This document shows positions 27,806 to 37,917 of a stretch of 64,000 bases of DNA, piece by piece. The notes beneath the pieces are model-generated. The model did no database searches. It saw nothing but the letters and a program-made list of their open reading frames with translations, and had not been told where the DNA came from. The number at the start of each line of letters is the position of its first letter. Within the stretch, counting starts at the first letter, position 1. A program made the position numbers and the translations under genes. This DNA is from an uncultured Paracoccaceae bacterium. GTDB taxonomy: Bacteria; Pseudomonadota; Alphaproteobacteria; Rhodobacterales; Rhodobacteraceae. The stretch lies in contig CANMPD010000001.1 in assembly GCA_947499635.1 (NCBI GenBank), forward strand, positions 124,001-188,000, in the 5' to 3' direction.

Positions 27806-30800
27806 TTATTCAGCTGCGCGTATGTCTGAATTGGGCAGATCCGTTGTGTGAAAGTGATCCACCCTAAGTTTTGCTTTCGAAGAGGGCTTGGACCCAACGC
27901 TCAAACGCACCAATAGGTGGCCAAGCTTAACCGAGTAAGTTGTAAGCCAGACTCTCATCGCCAAAAGTGATGGTGTCACAACCAATGTCAGGATCGTCGC
28001 GACGCCAAGGCCAAAAACAACGGCTGTGGCCAGCTGTTTCCACCACAAGGCGGTGGGGCTGTCGATAGTGTACCCTCCGTTGATAAAATCGAGGCTTATG
28101 CCGAACATCATTGGCGCGAGACCGGCCATTGTGGTGATGGTTGTCAGTAAGACTGGGCGGATGCGGGCTTCGGCTGTGCGAATGATGGCTTCTATCCGCG
28201 GCATTCGCTCGCAAAACTCTTGGTAAGTATCGATCAAAACGATGTTGTTGTTCACAACAATTCCCGCAAGTGCGACGATGCCGGTGCCGGTCATAATGAT
28301 AGAGAATGGCTGCTGCATAACCAGCATTCCAATTAAAACGCCTGTTGTCGATAAAACGACCGCCAGCAGAACGAGCGTCGCATTATAAAAGCTGTTAAAT
28401 TGTGTGAGCAGGATTACAAACATTAAGGCAAGTGCACCTGCAAAGGCTTTAATCAGAAAGGCGCCGGACTCTGCTTGTTCTTCTTGATCGCCGGTCCACT
28501 CCCAATCGATCTGTGCGGGAAATGGATCCGTGTCGAGCCATGCGGTAAGGGTTTCAATACGTTGATTGTCATTGATTGCGACGATTTTTACGTCAGAGGA
28601 CTCTAGCGCAGATGTGATGGTATCCGGATCTTTGGCACCTGTGAGTTGAAAGAGGCGAACCTGGGTTCCATTGGGGAGTGTGAATTGTGGATCATCGGTT
28701 TCGTCACCGTCGGCAAGTTCTTTAACAAAAGCGAGAGACTTGGGCGCGACCACATCGTCTCGGGTAACAAAGATCTCACTTAAACCGGGTTCGATGTCGG
28801 CTTTGACATCGAAAAAGCGCTGCTGTTCGAAACGAGTGATCGTTGCAAGTTTTGGCACAGGCTTGCGAGTGATGAAATTTGACAGCGGCACCAACCCTTG
28901 TGAGGTGCGCAATTTAAGTGTGTCTAAGGTCGATAAGACGCGCAGCTCATGTGGGAGACGCAAGCGAATTTCGATTTCTTCATCAGAGCTATCTACGCGC
29001 ATCGTATCTAAAAGCACGCCGCGTGTGACCAATTGCACCATCGCACCAACGGTCGCGACATCGGCTCCGTAACGTCCTGCCTTGGCAACATCGACGTCGA
29101 TTTCCCAATCGATACCGGGCAGGGGAAGGCTATCTTCGATTTGAACAAGGCCGGGTGTTGCCTCGAACGTTTGGCGCGCGGCTAGGGTCGCTGCGGTCAA
29201 CATATCCCAATCGTCGCCTTTGATGCGCAAATGAAGTGGTTTCCCAGATGCAGGACCGCCAGCGATAGCACGAATTTCGACCTCGAATCCGGGCAGTGTC
29301 GCGACAGCTTTCTCCAGATCGGCGAGGACGTGATTGCCATCATAATCATCTGCGATTGTATCGCGGCTAAGAAGACCTCCCCAAATCGGTTGACTGTCTG
29401 TCGGGCGATCTTCCCAAGGTGTGATCTCAAATTGTACCTGCCCAATGGTGTCGGGTGGTGTGCTCGCGCCTGAACTGTCCGTATCTAACCCTCCTTCACC
29501 GGCAAATGAAAACACGTTGGTCACCGCTTTATGGGCTATGATCAGCTGCTCTGTTTGACGCACCATTTCGTCTTTTTCGTGCAAAGACAGATTGCCGCGG
29601 GCCCGTACATAGGCTGTTGCTTGTTCAGGTTCTTGGTTCACAAAAAAGTCGACACCGTAGTTGTTGGCACCGAAGGTCTTAAACACTGTGAATATCCCAA
29701 TACCGACAACCACCAGTGTTATAAGGGGCATAACTGGATTGCCCACGATGGCTTTGATAACCCACCCAAATGGAGTGTAGGTATTGCTGGGTTTATTGTC
29801 TTGCTTGGGTGCGCGACGGATTTCAGCAGCACCGAGTGTCACAGACGCTGACATTGCAAATACCAGAAAGAGAAACGCACCAAACAGTACAGCACCACCG
29901 CCTGCGTCCGCAGGAAGCAGATAGGCAGGGTTTAACATTTGCATTGCGCCGACAAACATCCCGCCAAGAGATAGAGGCACCAACGCAGCGCGCGCGACCC
30001 AAGGCAGGCGCGCGCGTAGCGTATCAGAGGTATTGGCAAATATGCGGCTTAACCGACCGGTAACACCTCCCATAACCGGTAGGTAGATAAGTGCCACAAT
30101 TAGGGATGCAGAAAGAACAAAAATTAAAGTAACTGGTAGCATGCCCATGAACTCACCCGGTACACCGGGCCAAAACAGCATGGGCATAAACGCACAAAGC
30201 GTGGTGGCCGTTGACGAAATAATGGGCCAAAACATCCGTTTGGCGGCCTCAACATAGGCATGCATTGGGCCGCAGCCTTCGTTGATGCGTTTGTCTGCAT
30301 ATTCAACGACAACAATTGCCCCATCGACCAGCATTCCAACGGCTAGAATGAGACCGAACATCACAATATTGGAAATGGAGACGCCCATGAGCGCTAGAAA
30401 CGCAAAGCACAACAAGAACGACGTGGGGATTGAAAAACCAACCAACAGCGCTGCACGGCTGCCAAGTGAGGATAAGACCACAATCATAACCAATGCGACT
30501 GCAGTAAGGACAGATCCTTCAAGTTGGCTGACCATTGACCCAACTACGCGGCTTTGGTCGTTTGATGTGCCAACGTTGACCGCTGCGCGCAACTCTTGAG
30601 GCCACTTGCTTTGAGCTTGGACAACTGTGGCTTTAACCTCGTTGACGGTATCAATCAGATTAAAGCCTTTGCGTTTGACCACTTGCAATGCGACCGTGTC
30701 AGCGCCATCAAATCGTGCAGTGCCCTCAGGATCTTCAAAGGTAAAGTTAACTTGTGCTAACTCTCCCAACGTCACCACACGGTCGCCGTTGGTTTTTATA

Positions 30801-31528
30801 GGTAATTCATAGATATCTTCGACCTTGCTAAAGGACGACGGCAGCTTGACCGAAAATGCACCTTGATCACTATCAACCTCACCTGCAGCAATAAGTTGAT
30901 TGTTGTTTTGCACAACATTGATCACCTCTAACGGGGTGATGTCATAGGAATCTAGTTTCAAAGGGTCGATAACGACTTCGACCATTTCATCTCGATTGCC
31001 TGCGACCCCGGCCTCAAGCACGCTATCAAGGGCTTCGATATCGTCTTGCAGATCTTTGGCCAACCGCGCCATCGTGCGCTCTGGGACTGGCCCGGACATG
31101 TTTATGATAACAATCGGGAATTCCGAAAAATTGATTTCTGTGATTGTATATTTCTCTGCGCCATCTGGAAAATCTGCCTCAGCGGTATCCATTGCATCAC
31201 GGACTTCGGCCAAGACAGCAGTCTTATCCCAACCAAAATCAAATTCAAGCGCCACACCAGCATAGCTGTCGGCTGCATTTGATGACATCTTGTTGAGCCC
31301 ATCGAGATCGGCAAGCTCAGTCTCCATGACCTTAACCAAAAGTGTCTCGCTGTCTTCCGCAGAAATTCCGGGAAAGACGACTGAAACGAAGAGGGCCGGA
31401 ATCTCGATATCCGGTTCGCCTTCTTTGGGGAGGTTGGAGTATGCAAAGCCCCCCACCAGTAAGGAGATGGCAATGAACGTCATGATCATGCGTGCGCGAT
31501 CTGCGGCCCAGTCGATGATACCAGTCAT
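27806..31528 (-). CDS. RND efflux permease
   Basis: A 1240-residue RND-family inner membrane transporter using the proton gradient. The N-terminus MTGIIDWAADRARMIMTFIAISLLVGG leads to the first helix; MLVDGAIVVVEYADKRI is the helix 4 region with the proton-relay Asp, and a second transmembrane bundle ends the protein. It is about 200 residues longer than AcrB-type permeases. The extra part lies at the end of the first half (roughly residues 535-645), where two additional hydrophobic segments and a charged loop occur, a variant seen in alphaproteobacterial RND pumps. ATGA overlap with the upstream membrane fusion protein gene fixes the start at 31528. No outer membrane channel gene is adjacent. 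Confidence 0.92.
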   Translation of the reverse strand: MTGIIDWAADRARMIMTFIAISLLVGGFAYSNLPKEGEPDIEIPALFVSVVFPGISAEDSETLLVKVMETELADLDGLNKMSSNAADSYAGVALEFDFGWDKTAVLAEVRDAMDTAEADFPDGAEKYTITEINFSEFPIVIINMSGPVPERTMARLAKDLQDDIEALDSVLEAGVAGNRDEMVEVVIDPLKLDSYDITPLEVINVVQNNNQLIAAGEVDSDQGAFSVKLPSSFSKVEDIYELPIKTNGDRVVTLGELAQVNFTFEDPEGTARFDGADTVALQVVKRKGFNLIDTVNEVKATVVQAQSKWPQELRAAVNVGTSNDQSRVVGSMVSQLEGSVLTAVALVMIVVLSSLGSRAALLVGFSIPTSFLLCFAFLALMGVSISNIVMFGLILAVGMLVDGAIVVVEYADKRINEGCGPMHAYVEAAKRMFWPIISSTATTLCAFMPMLFWPGVPGEFMGMLPVTLIFVLSASLIVALIYLPVMGGVTGRLSRIFANTSDTLRARLPWVARAALVPLSLGGMFVGAMQMLNPAYLLPADAGGGAVLFGAFLFLVFAMSASVTLGAAEIRRAPKQDNKPSNTYTPFGWVIKAIVGNPVMPLITLVVVGIGIFTVFKTFGANNYGVDFFVNQEPEQATAYVRARGNLSLHEKDEMVRQTEQLIIAHKAVTNVFSFAGEGGLDTDSSGASTPPDTIGQVQFEITPWEDRPTDSQPIWGGLLSRDTIADDYDGNHVLADLEKAVATLPGFEVEIRAIAGGPASGKPLHLRIKGDDWDMLTAATLAARQTFEATPGLVQIEDSLPLPGIDWEIDVDVAKAGRYGADVATVGAMVQLVTRGVLLDTMRVDSSDEEIEIRLRLPHELRVLSTLDTLKLRTSQGLVPLSNFITRKPVPKLATITRFEQQRFFDVKADIEPGLSEIFVTRDDVVAPKSLAFVKELADGDETDDPQFTLPNGTQVRLFQLTGAKDPDTITSALESSDVKIVAINDNQRIETLTAWLDTDPFPAQIDWEWTGDQEEQAESGAFLIKAFAGALALMFVILLTQFNSFYNATLVLLAVVLSTTGVLIGMLVMQQPFSIIMTGTGIVALAGIVVNNNIVLIDTYQEFCERMPRIEAIIRTAEARIRPVLLTTITTMAGLAPMMFGISLDFINGGYTIDSPTALWWKQLATAVVFGLGVATILTLVVTPSLLAMRVWLTTYSVKLGHLLVRLSVGSKPSSKAKLRVDHFHTTDLPNSDIRAAE

Positions 31529-32766
31529 TGTGTAACTTCCTGATATGTTACTGCGAGCGCGACCCCCGAAGTGACAAAATCTTGCCCCACGACAATAACA
31601 TTCGCGGTACTCGGCAGACCTGATAACCATACACCGTCAACAGTATCTCGCAGCAGTTTTACGGGAACGAACCCCGCTGTCTGGTCGCTGCGCACGATGC
31701 GCACGCCAAGCGCTCCGTCGTTGTTCAGGGTGAGGGCTGATTGAGGCAAGTGATGCGCAGTGGCACCAGGAGAGGTGATCTGAATGTCAGCCGTTTGACC
31801 ATCACGAATGCGCAGATCTGCGTTTGGCACGGTGATTTCGACTTCAAATGTCCGCGTGTTTTCGTCAGCAGAGCGGCTAATGAATGTAACCTGTCCAGCA
31901 ACGTCCACATTCGTGGCAAGCCGCGCCTTAGCCTCCGCTCCAAGGATCACCCGATCCACTTGTGTTTCGGGAACAAAACCGACCAATTTGATCGTATCAA
32001 GCTGTATTACCGTTGCGCACAGATCACCGGGCTGCAGCAAGCTACCGATTTCCGCGGTATCACTTTCTAAAATACCATCGAAAGGCGCGCGTATTTCCAA
32101 CTGAGACATTTCTTTTTGTGCCGCGGCGACAACCGCGCGTGCGGATTCTATTCCGGCTTGTGTGCTCTCCAACCCAGCTGTTGCTTCTGCTATGGATGTT
32201 TGCGCTGTGCGTTCGGCGGCTTGTGCCGAAGCTAACTGCGTTTCCGAAGTGTAACCGCCTTTTGTCAATTTTTGTGCAGCCGTCAGGTTTATCTGCATTT
32301 CATGTAAACGGGCATGAGCTGCGTCAAGTTGAGCTTCGGTTTGGGGAACGCGTGCTTGTGCTTCTTTTAGGCGGGCTTTTGCCTCTAAGAGTGATGCAGG
32401 TCGGGTTCCAGGGTCGAGTTGACACAAAAGATCTCCTGATTTGACCTCTGCACCCTTACGCAGAGGCTCAGACACAACGGTTGACGTTGTTTCTGCCCGA
32501 AGGTCAACTTGACGAAGAGCGCGTGTTTGGCCGCGAAGAATGACCGCGTTGTCAATTGGTTGAGCGTAACTCTTGAGAGCAACAATCCCGATGCGATCAG
32601 ATTGTTTCTGCGATGACGCGATATCATTTGGAACTGTGGAAGCCGGTTCTGTGGTTTGAGGCGGTGTTGTCCGTCCAGCATAAGACACCAGCGCTTCGCG
32701 GTGCATGATTAACCCAAAGAGGGCAACAGTCACGGCAATGGCCGTCAACGGTGGAATGAGACGCAT
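31525..32766 (-). CDS. RND efflux membrane fusion (periplasmic adaptor) protein
   Basis: A 413-residue HlyD/AcrA-like adaptor. It has an N-terminal membrane segment (LIPPLTAIAVTVALFGLIM), a lipoyl half motif (RGQTRALRQVDLRAETTSTV then LLCQLDPGTRPASL), a long coiled-coil hairpin rich in Ala, Gln and Glu (about residues 145-235), the second lipoyl half IRAPFDGILE and beta-barrel/MP domains. It is translationally coupled to the permease. GGAGA precedes ATG 32766; the frame from 32850 lacks a site. It diverges from the YfgM-like gene. Confidence 0.92.
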   Translation of the reverse strand: MRLIPPLTAIAVTVALFGLIMHREALVSYAGRTTPPQTTEPASTVPNDIASSQKQSDRIGIVALKSYAQPIDNAVILRGQTRALRQVDLRAETTSTVVSEPLRKGAEVKSGDLLCQLDPGTRPASLLEAKARLKEAQARVPQTEAQLDAAHARLHEMQINLTAAQKLTKGGYTSETQLASAQAAERTAQTSIAEATAGLESTQAGIESARAVVAAAQKEMSQLEIRAPFDGILESDTAEIGSLLQPGDLCATVIQLDTIKLVGFVPETQVDRVILGAEAKARLATNVDVAGQVTFISRSADENTRTFEVEITVPNADLRIRDGQTADIQITSPGATAHHLPQSALTLNNDGALGVRIVRSDQTAGFVPVKLLRDTVDGVWLSGLPSTANVIVVGQDFVTSGVALAVTYQEVTQ

Positions 32767-33090
32767 TGGGTTCTCCGCAAGAAACGAATGTAATTTGATC
32801 AATAATCCGTGATTACAGGAAATACTATAACACAGATTACAAAACACCACTGACGCATGGTCACAACTGCGAAATCGGTTCTGCTTTACAGCAGGGTGCT
32901 GTGGTAAAAAGTTCCACGACGCACGTGTTTGCTGATCTGAGTACTGATATTAATCATTGAGGGGCAAAAAATTGCCGAAACAATCAATACCAGATCGGCT
33001 GGCGGTACTTGGCTTGTGATCTCTCTCGGTTTATGACATGGCAACACAGCAAATTTCCGGCTGAGCCGGGCGACAATTAAGGGCGAGTGC
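32767..33090. other. Divergent promoter region of the RND operon and the YfgM-like gene
   Basis: No gene is seen. Two GATTACA heptamers in the same orientation lie 24 bases apart (32811-32817 and 32835-32841) upstream of the RND genes; they could be a regulator site, but no regulator gene is adjacent. Confidence 0.35.
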
Positions 33091-33738
33091 ATGAGCGATA
33101 CCGATAGTTTTATCGACGAGGTTACCGAGGAAGTCCGTCGGGATCGGTTGTTTATGGTGTTACGCCGCTATGGATGGATTGGCATCGTTGTTGTCATTGC
33201 AATTGTTGTCGGTGCAGCTTGGCGTGAATATGCGCGCGCACAAAATGACGCAGCCGCACAAGCTTTGGGTGATGCGATAACGACAGCCTTACAAGAGGAC
33301 GACCCAAGCGCGCGTGCAGCAGCACTTGGGGAGGTTAAAAGCGATCAACCCATAGCCAGAGCTCTGGCTGGCATGGCAGAATCAGGCGCTTTACTAGACG
33401 AGGGTAAGTCTGAGCAGGCAGCTGAGGTTTTAAACAGCATCGCCGCCGATGGGGATTTGCCACAGATTTATCGTGATGTCGCTGCCTTTAAAGCTTTGAC
33501 AGTGTCATCCGAAGGGCTGACGCTCGACGAGCGCCGCATTCGCTATGAAGCACTTGCTAAGCCCGGGGCGCCTTTGAATTTGCTTGCACAGGAACAATTG
33601 GCTTTGTTGGATGTTGAAGCTGAGAATATTGACGCTGCACTCGCACGCTTACAAGACATTGTACAAAGCGCAGAAATTTCACGGGATATGCAAGAACGCG
33701 TAAACCAACTGATTGTCGCGCTTGGTGGTGCAATTTAA
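33091..33738 (+). CDS. YfgM-like TPR membrane protein
   Basis: A 215-residue protein with one membrane anchor (YGWIGIVVVIAIVVGAAW, about residues 27-44) and a TPR-like helical periplasmic part of the YfgM/PF09976 type (start TDSFIDEVTEEVRRDRLF). YfgM in E. coli is an ancillary factor of the Sec translocon and periplasmic chaperones. The order YfgM-like, bamB, der matches many proteobacteria. The C-terminal helices are rich in Ala, Asp and Glu. Confidence 0.85.
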   Translation: MSDTDSFIDEVTEEVRRDRLFMVLRRYGWIGIVVVIAIVVGAAWREYARAQNDAAAQALGDAITTALQEDDPSARAAALGEVKSDQPIARALAGMAESGALLDEGKSEQAAEVLNSIAADGDLPQIYRDVAAFKALTVSSEGLTLDERRIRYEALAKPGAPLNLLAQEQLALLDVEAENIDAALARLQDIVQSAEISRDMQERVNQLIVALGGAI

Positions 33739-33846
33739 TCCTGTTGTGATGGCGTTGGGATGTAAATTACCGTTTACTTTTGATCGTAAATTCGCCAGCA
33801 CAGAGTCACGAGATTGACTTAAGACACAGAAGACTTGGATGAGGTT

Positions 33847-35163
33847 ATGGCGGTGAACAAAAGCGTATTTGGCATTCGTAGCGTGCTTTTGGCGACTGTA
33901 GCAATGGTATCAGCCTGTGCTGAACCTGAGGAAGTTCTAAGAGGCGAACGTGAAGGCATCTATAGTCAGGATGCAATTTCGTCAGAAAATCAATCGCGTG
34001 CCTTTTCCGCTCCTACCCAGCGCGTCAATATATCTTGGGAACAGGCTCCTGGTATCGAAGCCTCACGAACGTCTAATCCGGTTTGGTCAGAGACGCCAAA
34101 TCTAGCATGGTCGGTTGATATTGGAGAAGGTGACACGCGCCGCCAACGGATAACAAGCGCCCCTGTCGCCGGTGGTGGACTGATTTATGTACTTGATAGT
34201 ACAGATCGTATTTCAGCCGTAACACGTGACGGGCATATTCAGTGGCAATACGAAATTCGCGCGATCAGTGATGATACGTCTGATGCGACAGGTGGTGGGA
34301 TCGCCTACCTTGAGGGCGTTGTATATCTTTCATCCGGATTTGGTGTCGTCTCGGCGCTTGACGCTCAGACAGGTGCGCAAATATGGCGTCAGTCTTTAGA
34401 GGCAACCGGATCTGGTCAACCAACGATCCGCGACGGTCTTTTGTATTTGGTTGCTGGCGATGAAACTGGCTGGGTTCTACATACAGATGATGGTCGCATT
34501 GCGTGGCAGGTTAAGGGAAGTCCGACGACCTCTAATATTCTAGGTGCGCCTGCGCCGGTTGTGACATCGGATCTTGCTATTTTTGCCTTTGGGTCTGGAG
34601 ATGTGATCACAACATTTCGCAAAGGCGGATTACAACGTTGGCTGGCCTCGGTCTCGGGGCGGCGTAACGGAAGTGCTATTGCGCAAATCACTGACGTGAC
34701 AGCGACACCGTTCGTTGTTGGCAATCGCGTATATATCGCGAACCAATCCGGACGTACCGCTGCATTTGATGTGCAGGATGGGACACGGGTATGGACCGCG
34801 AAAGAAGGGGCAACAGGGCCGATGTGGGTCGCAGGTGGGAGTGTCTTCCAAGTTAGCGACCAGAATAAATTGCTGCGTATCGATGCGGATAGCGGTGAGG
34901 TTATTTGGTCAGTCGCTTTGCCAAAGTTCATTAAAGACAAACCTGGCAAACGCGGCGAGATCGTTGCGCATCACGGACCTATACTGGCTTCTGGACGCTT
35001 GGTCGTGGCATCCAATGATGGAGCGTTGCGCCTGTATAATCCGATTGATGGCAGCCTGCAGGCTGAAATTCCAGTTCCCGACGGTGCAACAACCGAGCCA
35101 ATCATTGTCGATCGTACGCTGTATGTTGTTACCACCGACGGAAAGCTGGTTGCGTATCGCTAA
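33847..35163 (+). CDS. bamB: Outer membrane assembly lipoprotein BamB (PQQ-like beta-propeller)
   Basis: A 438-residue beta-propeller lipoprotein of the BAM complex that inserts outer membrane beta-barrels. The lipobox is MVSAC at about residue 24, followed by a linker, then repeated blades with tryptophan-docking patterns (for example DGHIQWQYEIRA, TGAQIWRQSLEA, DGRIAWQVKGS, DGTRVWTAKEG and SGEVIWSVALP). GAGG precedes ATG 33847 closely; the alternative TTG at 33835 adds four residues. It is flanked by its usual partners YfgM-like and der. Confidence 0.92.
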   Translation: MAVNKSVFGIRSVLLATVAMVSACAEPEEVLRGEREGIYSQDAISSENQSRAFSAPTQRVNISWEQAPGIEASRTSNPVWSETPNLAWSVDIGEGDTRRQRITSAPVAGGGLIYVLDSTDRISAVTRDGHIQWQYEIRAISDDTSDATGGGIAYLEGVVYLSSGFGVVSALDAQTGAQIWRQSLEATGSGQPTIRDGLLYLVAGDETGWVLHTDDGRIAWQVKGSPTTSNILGAPAPVVTSDLAIFAFGSGDVITTFRKGGLQRWLASVSGRRNGSAIAQITDVTATPFVVGNRVYIANQSGRTAAFDVQDGTRVWTAKEGATGPMWVAGGSVFQVSDQNKLLRIDADSGEVIWSVALPKFIKDKPGKRGEIVAHHGPILASGRLVVASNDGALRLYNPIDGSLQAEIPVPDGATTEPIIVDRTLYVVTTDGKLVAYR

Positions 35164-35254
35164 CGGTTTCGGTGTAAGAGTTTTTTAAAAACCTCTGGCT
35201 GTTTGCGGTCAGATGAGGTATGGCCGCGTTTCAAATCATTGAAAGTTACGACCT

Positions 35255-36727
35255 ATGTCCTTCACTCTCGCGATTGTCGGCCGCCCTAATGTGGGTAAGT
35301 CTACGTTGTTTAACCGTCTTGTCGGCAAAAAACTGGCGCTGGTTGATGACCAACCAGGTGTCACACGCGATCTGCGTGAGGGGGCGGCACGTCTGGGTGA
35401 TCTGCGGTTTACCGTGATCGATTCAGCGGGTCTTGAAGATGCGACAGACAATAGCCTGGAAGGCCGTATGCGTCGATTGACGGAACGTGCGGTCGAAATG
35501 GCCGATGTGTGTCTGTTCTTGATTGATGCCCGTGTGGGTGTGACACCTACAGACGAGGTCTTTGCCGATATTCTGCGTAAAAAATCGGCGCATGTTATTC
35601 TAGCAGCGAACAAATCCGAAGGGTCTGCTGCCGATGCTGGTGTAATTGAAGCATATGGTTTGGGATTGGGTGAACCTATTCGTCTGTCTGGCGAACACGG
35701 GGAGGGGTTGAACGATCTCTATTCCTTCTTGATGCCGATCTCGGATAAGTTCGAAAAAGATAACCAAGATAATGAACCGGTTACCGATCTTGTCTTGGAC
35801 GAAGAGGGTGAATGGGACGACGAAGACGCCGACTTTGAAATCCCAATGCCAACAGAAGCGAAGCCATTGCAGGTTGCGGTTGTTGGCCGTCCGAATGCGG
35901 GTAAGTCGACGCTGATCAACAAAATCTTGGGCGAAGACCGTCTTTTGACTGGACCCGAGGCCGGTATCACGCGCGATGCGATTTCTCTGCGGATGAATTG
36001 GAATGAAACGCCCATGCGTATCTTTGATACTGCGGGGATGCGTAAAAAAGCCAAGGTTCAGGAAAAGCTCGAAAAACTATCCGTATCCGACGGCTTGCGT
36101 GCTGTAAAATTCGCCGAGGTCGTTGTGGTTCTACTGGATGCTCAAATCCCGTTTGAACAACAAGATTTACGGATCGCCGATTTGGCTGAACGCGAAGGCC
36201 GCGCGGTGATCATCGCGGTGAACAAATGGGATGTCGAGGACGAAAAACAAGAAAAGCTCAAGCAGCTTAAGGAGTCGTTCGAACGTCTTTTACCACAATT
36301 GCGTGGTGCGCCTCTCATTACAGTTTCGGCTAAAACGGGGCGTGGATTAGATCGGTTACATGATGCGATTATGCGCGCGTATGTAGTCTGGAACAAACGC
36401 GTTCCAACTTCCGCTTTGAACCGTTGGCTCGCTGGTATGTTAGAGCAACACCCGCCACCTGCACCGCAGGGTAAGCGGATCAAGTTGCGGTATATGACGC
36501 AGGTTAAAAGCCGACCACCTGGTTTTGTTGTGATGTGTTCACACCCTGATAAAATGCCGGATAGTTACTCTCGATATCTTGTAAATGGTCTGCGCCAAGA
36601 TTTTGACATGCCCGGGACCCCGATTCGCTTATTCATGCGCGGACAGGGTGATCAAAACCCATATAAGGGTAAAAAGAAGTCGACACCTTCGCGACTGCGT
36701 AAGCATTTAGAAGGCAAGCGGGGCTGA
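35255..36727 (+). CDS. der: Ribosome assembly GTPase Der (EngA)
   Basis: A 490-residue tandem GTPase needed for 50S subunit assembly. G1 motifs GRPNVGKST (near residue 8) and GRPNAGKST (near 210), the DxxG motifs DSAG and DTAGM, NKSE and NKWD for guanine, and a C-terminal KH-like domain ([28 protein letters not shown]) are all present. An acidic linker ([13 protein letters not shown]) joins the domains. The Lys-rich tail is usual. Terminator downstream at 36745. Confidence 0.96.
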   Translation: MSFTLAIVGRPNVGKSTLFNRLVGKKLALVDDQPGVTRDLREGAARLGDLRFTVIDSAGLEDATDNSLEGRMRRLTERAVEMADVCLFLIDARVGVTPTDEVFADILRKKSAHVILAANKSEGSAADAGVIEAYGLGLGEPIRLSGEHGEGLNDLYSFLMPISDKFEKDNQDNEPVTDLVLDEEGEWDDEDADFEIPMPTEAKPLQVAVVGRPNAGKSTLINKILGEDRLLTGPEAGITRDAISLRMNWNETPMRIFDTAGMRKKAKVQEKLEKLSVSDGLRAVKFAEVVVVLLDAQIPFEQQDLRIADLAEREGRAVIIAVNKWDVEDEKQEKLKQLKESFERLLPQLRGAPLITVSAKTGRGLDRLHDAIMRAYVVWNKRVPTSALNRWLAGMLEQHPPPAPQGKRIKLRYMTQVKSRPPGFVVMCSHPDKMPDSYSRYLVNGLRQDFDMPGTPIRLFMRGQGDQNPYKGKKKSTPSRLRKHLEGKRG

Positions 36728-36744
36728 ATCCTCTTCGCTCAAGC

Positions 36745-36782
36745 AAAAAGCCGCTCTTTCAACTGTAAGGAGTGGCTTTTTT
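36745..36782 (+). terminator. Rho-independent terminator after der
   Basis: AAAAAGCCGCTC (36745-36756) pairs with GAGTGGCTTTTT (36770-36781) with one G-T pair and a 13-base loop, followed by T residues. Confidence 0.9.
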
Positions 36783-36899
36783 GTATATACCTACCCTTGG
36801 CAGAATGCAGTAAAGCTATATCTTACGAATACGTCGTGTTTAGGCGCTTTGGAAGGATACTGATAGCGCTGTACTTCGATCATCGGGCGAGGGGCTGCA

Positions 36900-37853
36900 A
36901 TGGATTTAAGGCATTATACACGCCAGTATACAAAGACCGACAATATGCTGGCATCATTGAGTTTTTTTGGTACCTTAATCGTTTATTTGTTTAGTTTTTG
37001 GACGGCAGCGGCACATTTTGACGCATGGTATTTGTTTTGGCCGGCAGGTGTCGTCATGGCATTTGCAATTGTACGGCTTTATGTGTTGCAACATGATGTC
37101 GGGCATAATTCGTTTTTTGAAACTCGGCAGCAAAATGAATGGGCAGGGCAGGTGCTTTCGCTTTTTACTTTTGCGCCGTTTGAAGTGATGAAACAAAATC
37201 ACAACCTGCATCATAGTTACGTTGGGAATTTGGAGCACCGAGAGACCGGCGAGATTTATACAATGACGCTTGCTGAGTGGCAGGCCGCGGGCATGCTGCA
37301 GCGAATTTTTTATCGAGTATATCGAAACCCATTTTTCTTTGTGCCGGCTGGCGCGTTCTTTGTGTATTTTATTCGCTATCGTTGGCCAAAGAATACGCTT
37401 CGTTTCGGGGCTAAATCGGTTTTGATGCACAATGTTATATTACTGCTAATAGGCGCAGGTGTTTATAAAGTTTTCGGTTCCATCGGATTATGGGTTTGGT
37501 TTGGATCTTCGTTTCTGGCGGGAATGATCGGCGTTTTACTTGTCTACCTGCAACATAATTTTGAGGATACCTACTGGGATCGCCGCCCAGATTTGCAACC
37601 TCAGATTGCTGCGCTGCAAGGGTCTTCCTGCTTGGATTTTGGTTGGTTTTTTGACTTTTTGGTTGCGAATATTACGCTACACGACATTCATCACTATAAC
37701 GCTCGGATACCATGTTACCGGTTACGCCAGTGTCATTATAACATTCCACCAGAGCTTGGGTTGCGGCGTATTAAGTTTTCTGAGGCCGTTGGTGCATTGT
37801 GGTTGAAACTCTGGGATGAAGGAGAAAAAAAATTAATCCCATTCCCTGAATAG
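36900..37853 (+). CDS. Membrane fatty acid desaturase
   Basis: A 317-residue membrane di-iron desaturase. The three His boxes are HDVGH (about 71-75), HNLHH (about 101-105) and HDIHHYN (about 258-264), between hydrophobic segments. The sequence is closest in pattern to bacterial acyl-lipid desaturases of the DesA/Delta-12 type that introduce a cis double bond into membrane acyl chains; the position is not predictable. It is monocistronic or co-transcribed with the next gene 64 bases downstream. The start is preceded by GAGGGG. Confidence 0.88.
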   Translation: MDLRHYTRQYTKTDNMLASLSFFGTLIVYLFSFWTAAAHFDAWYLFWPAGVVMAFAIVRLYVLQHDVGHNSFFETRQQNEWAGQVLSLFTFAPFEVMKQNHNLHHSYVGNLEHRETGEIYTMTLAEWQAAGMLQRIFYRVYRNPFFFVPAGAFFVYFIRYRWPKNTLRFGAKSVLMHNVILLLIGAGVYKVFGSIGLWVWFGSSFLAGMIGVLLVYLQHNFEDTYWDRRPDLQPQIAALQGSSCLDFGWFFDFLVANITLHDIHHYNARIPCYRLRQCHYNIPPELGLRRIKFSEAVGALWLKLWDEGEKKLIPFPE

Positions 37854-37917
37854 ATAAAATGTATATACATTGTTTATACGTTTTAAATGACTTCAATATG
37901 AGGGGAAAGACCGACAT

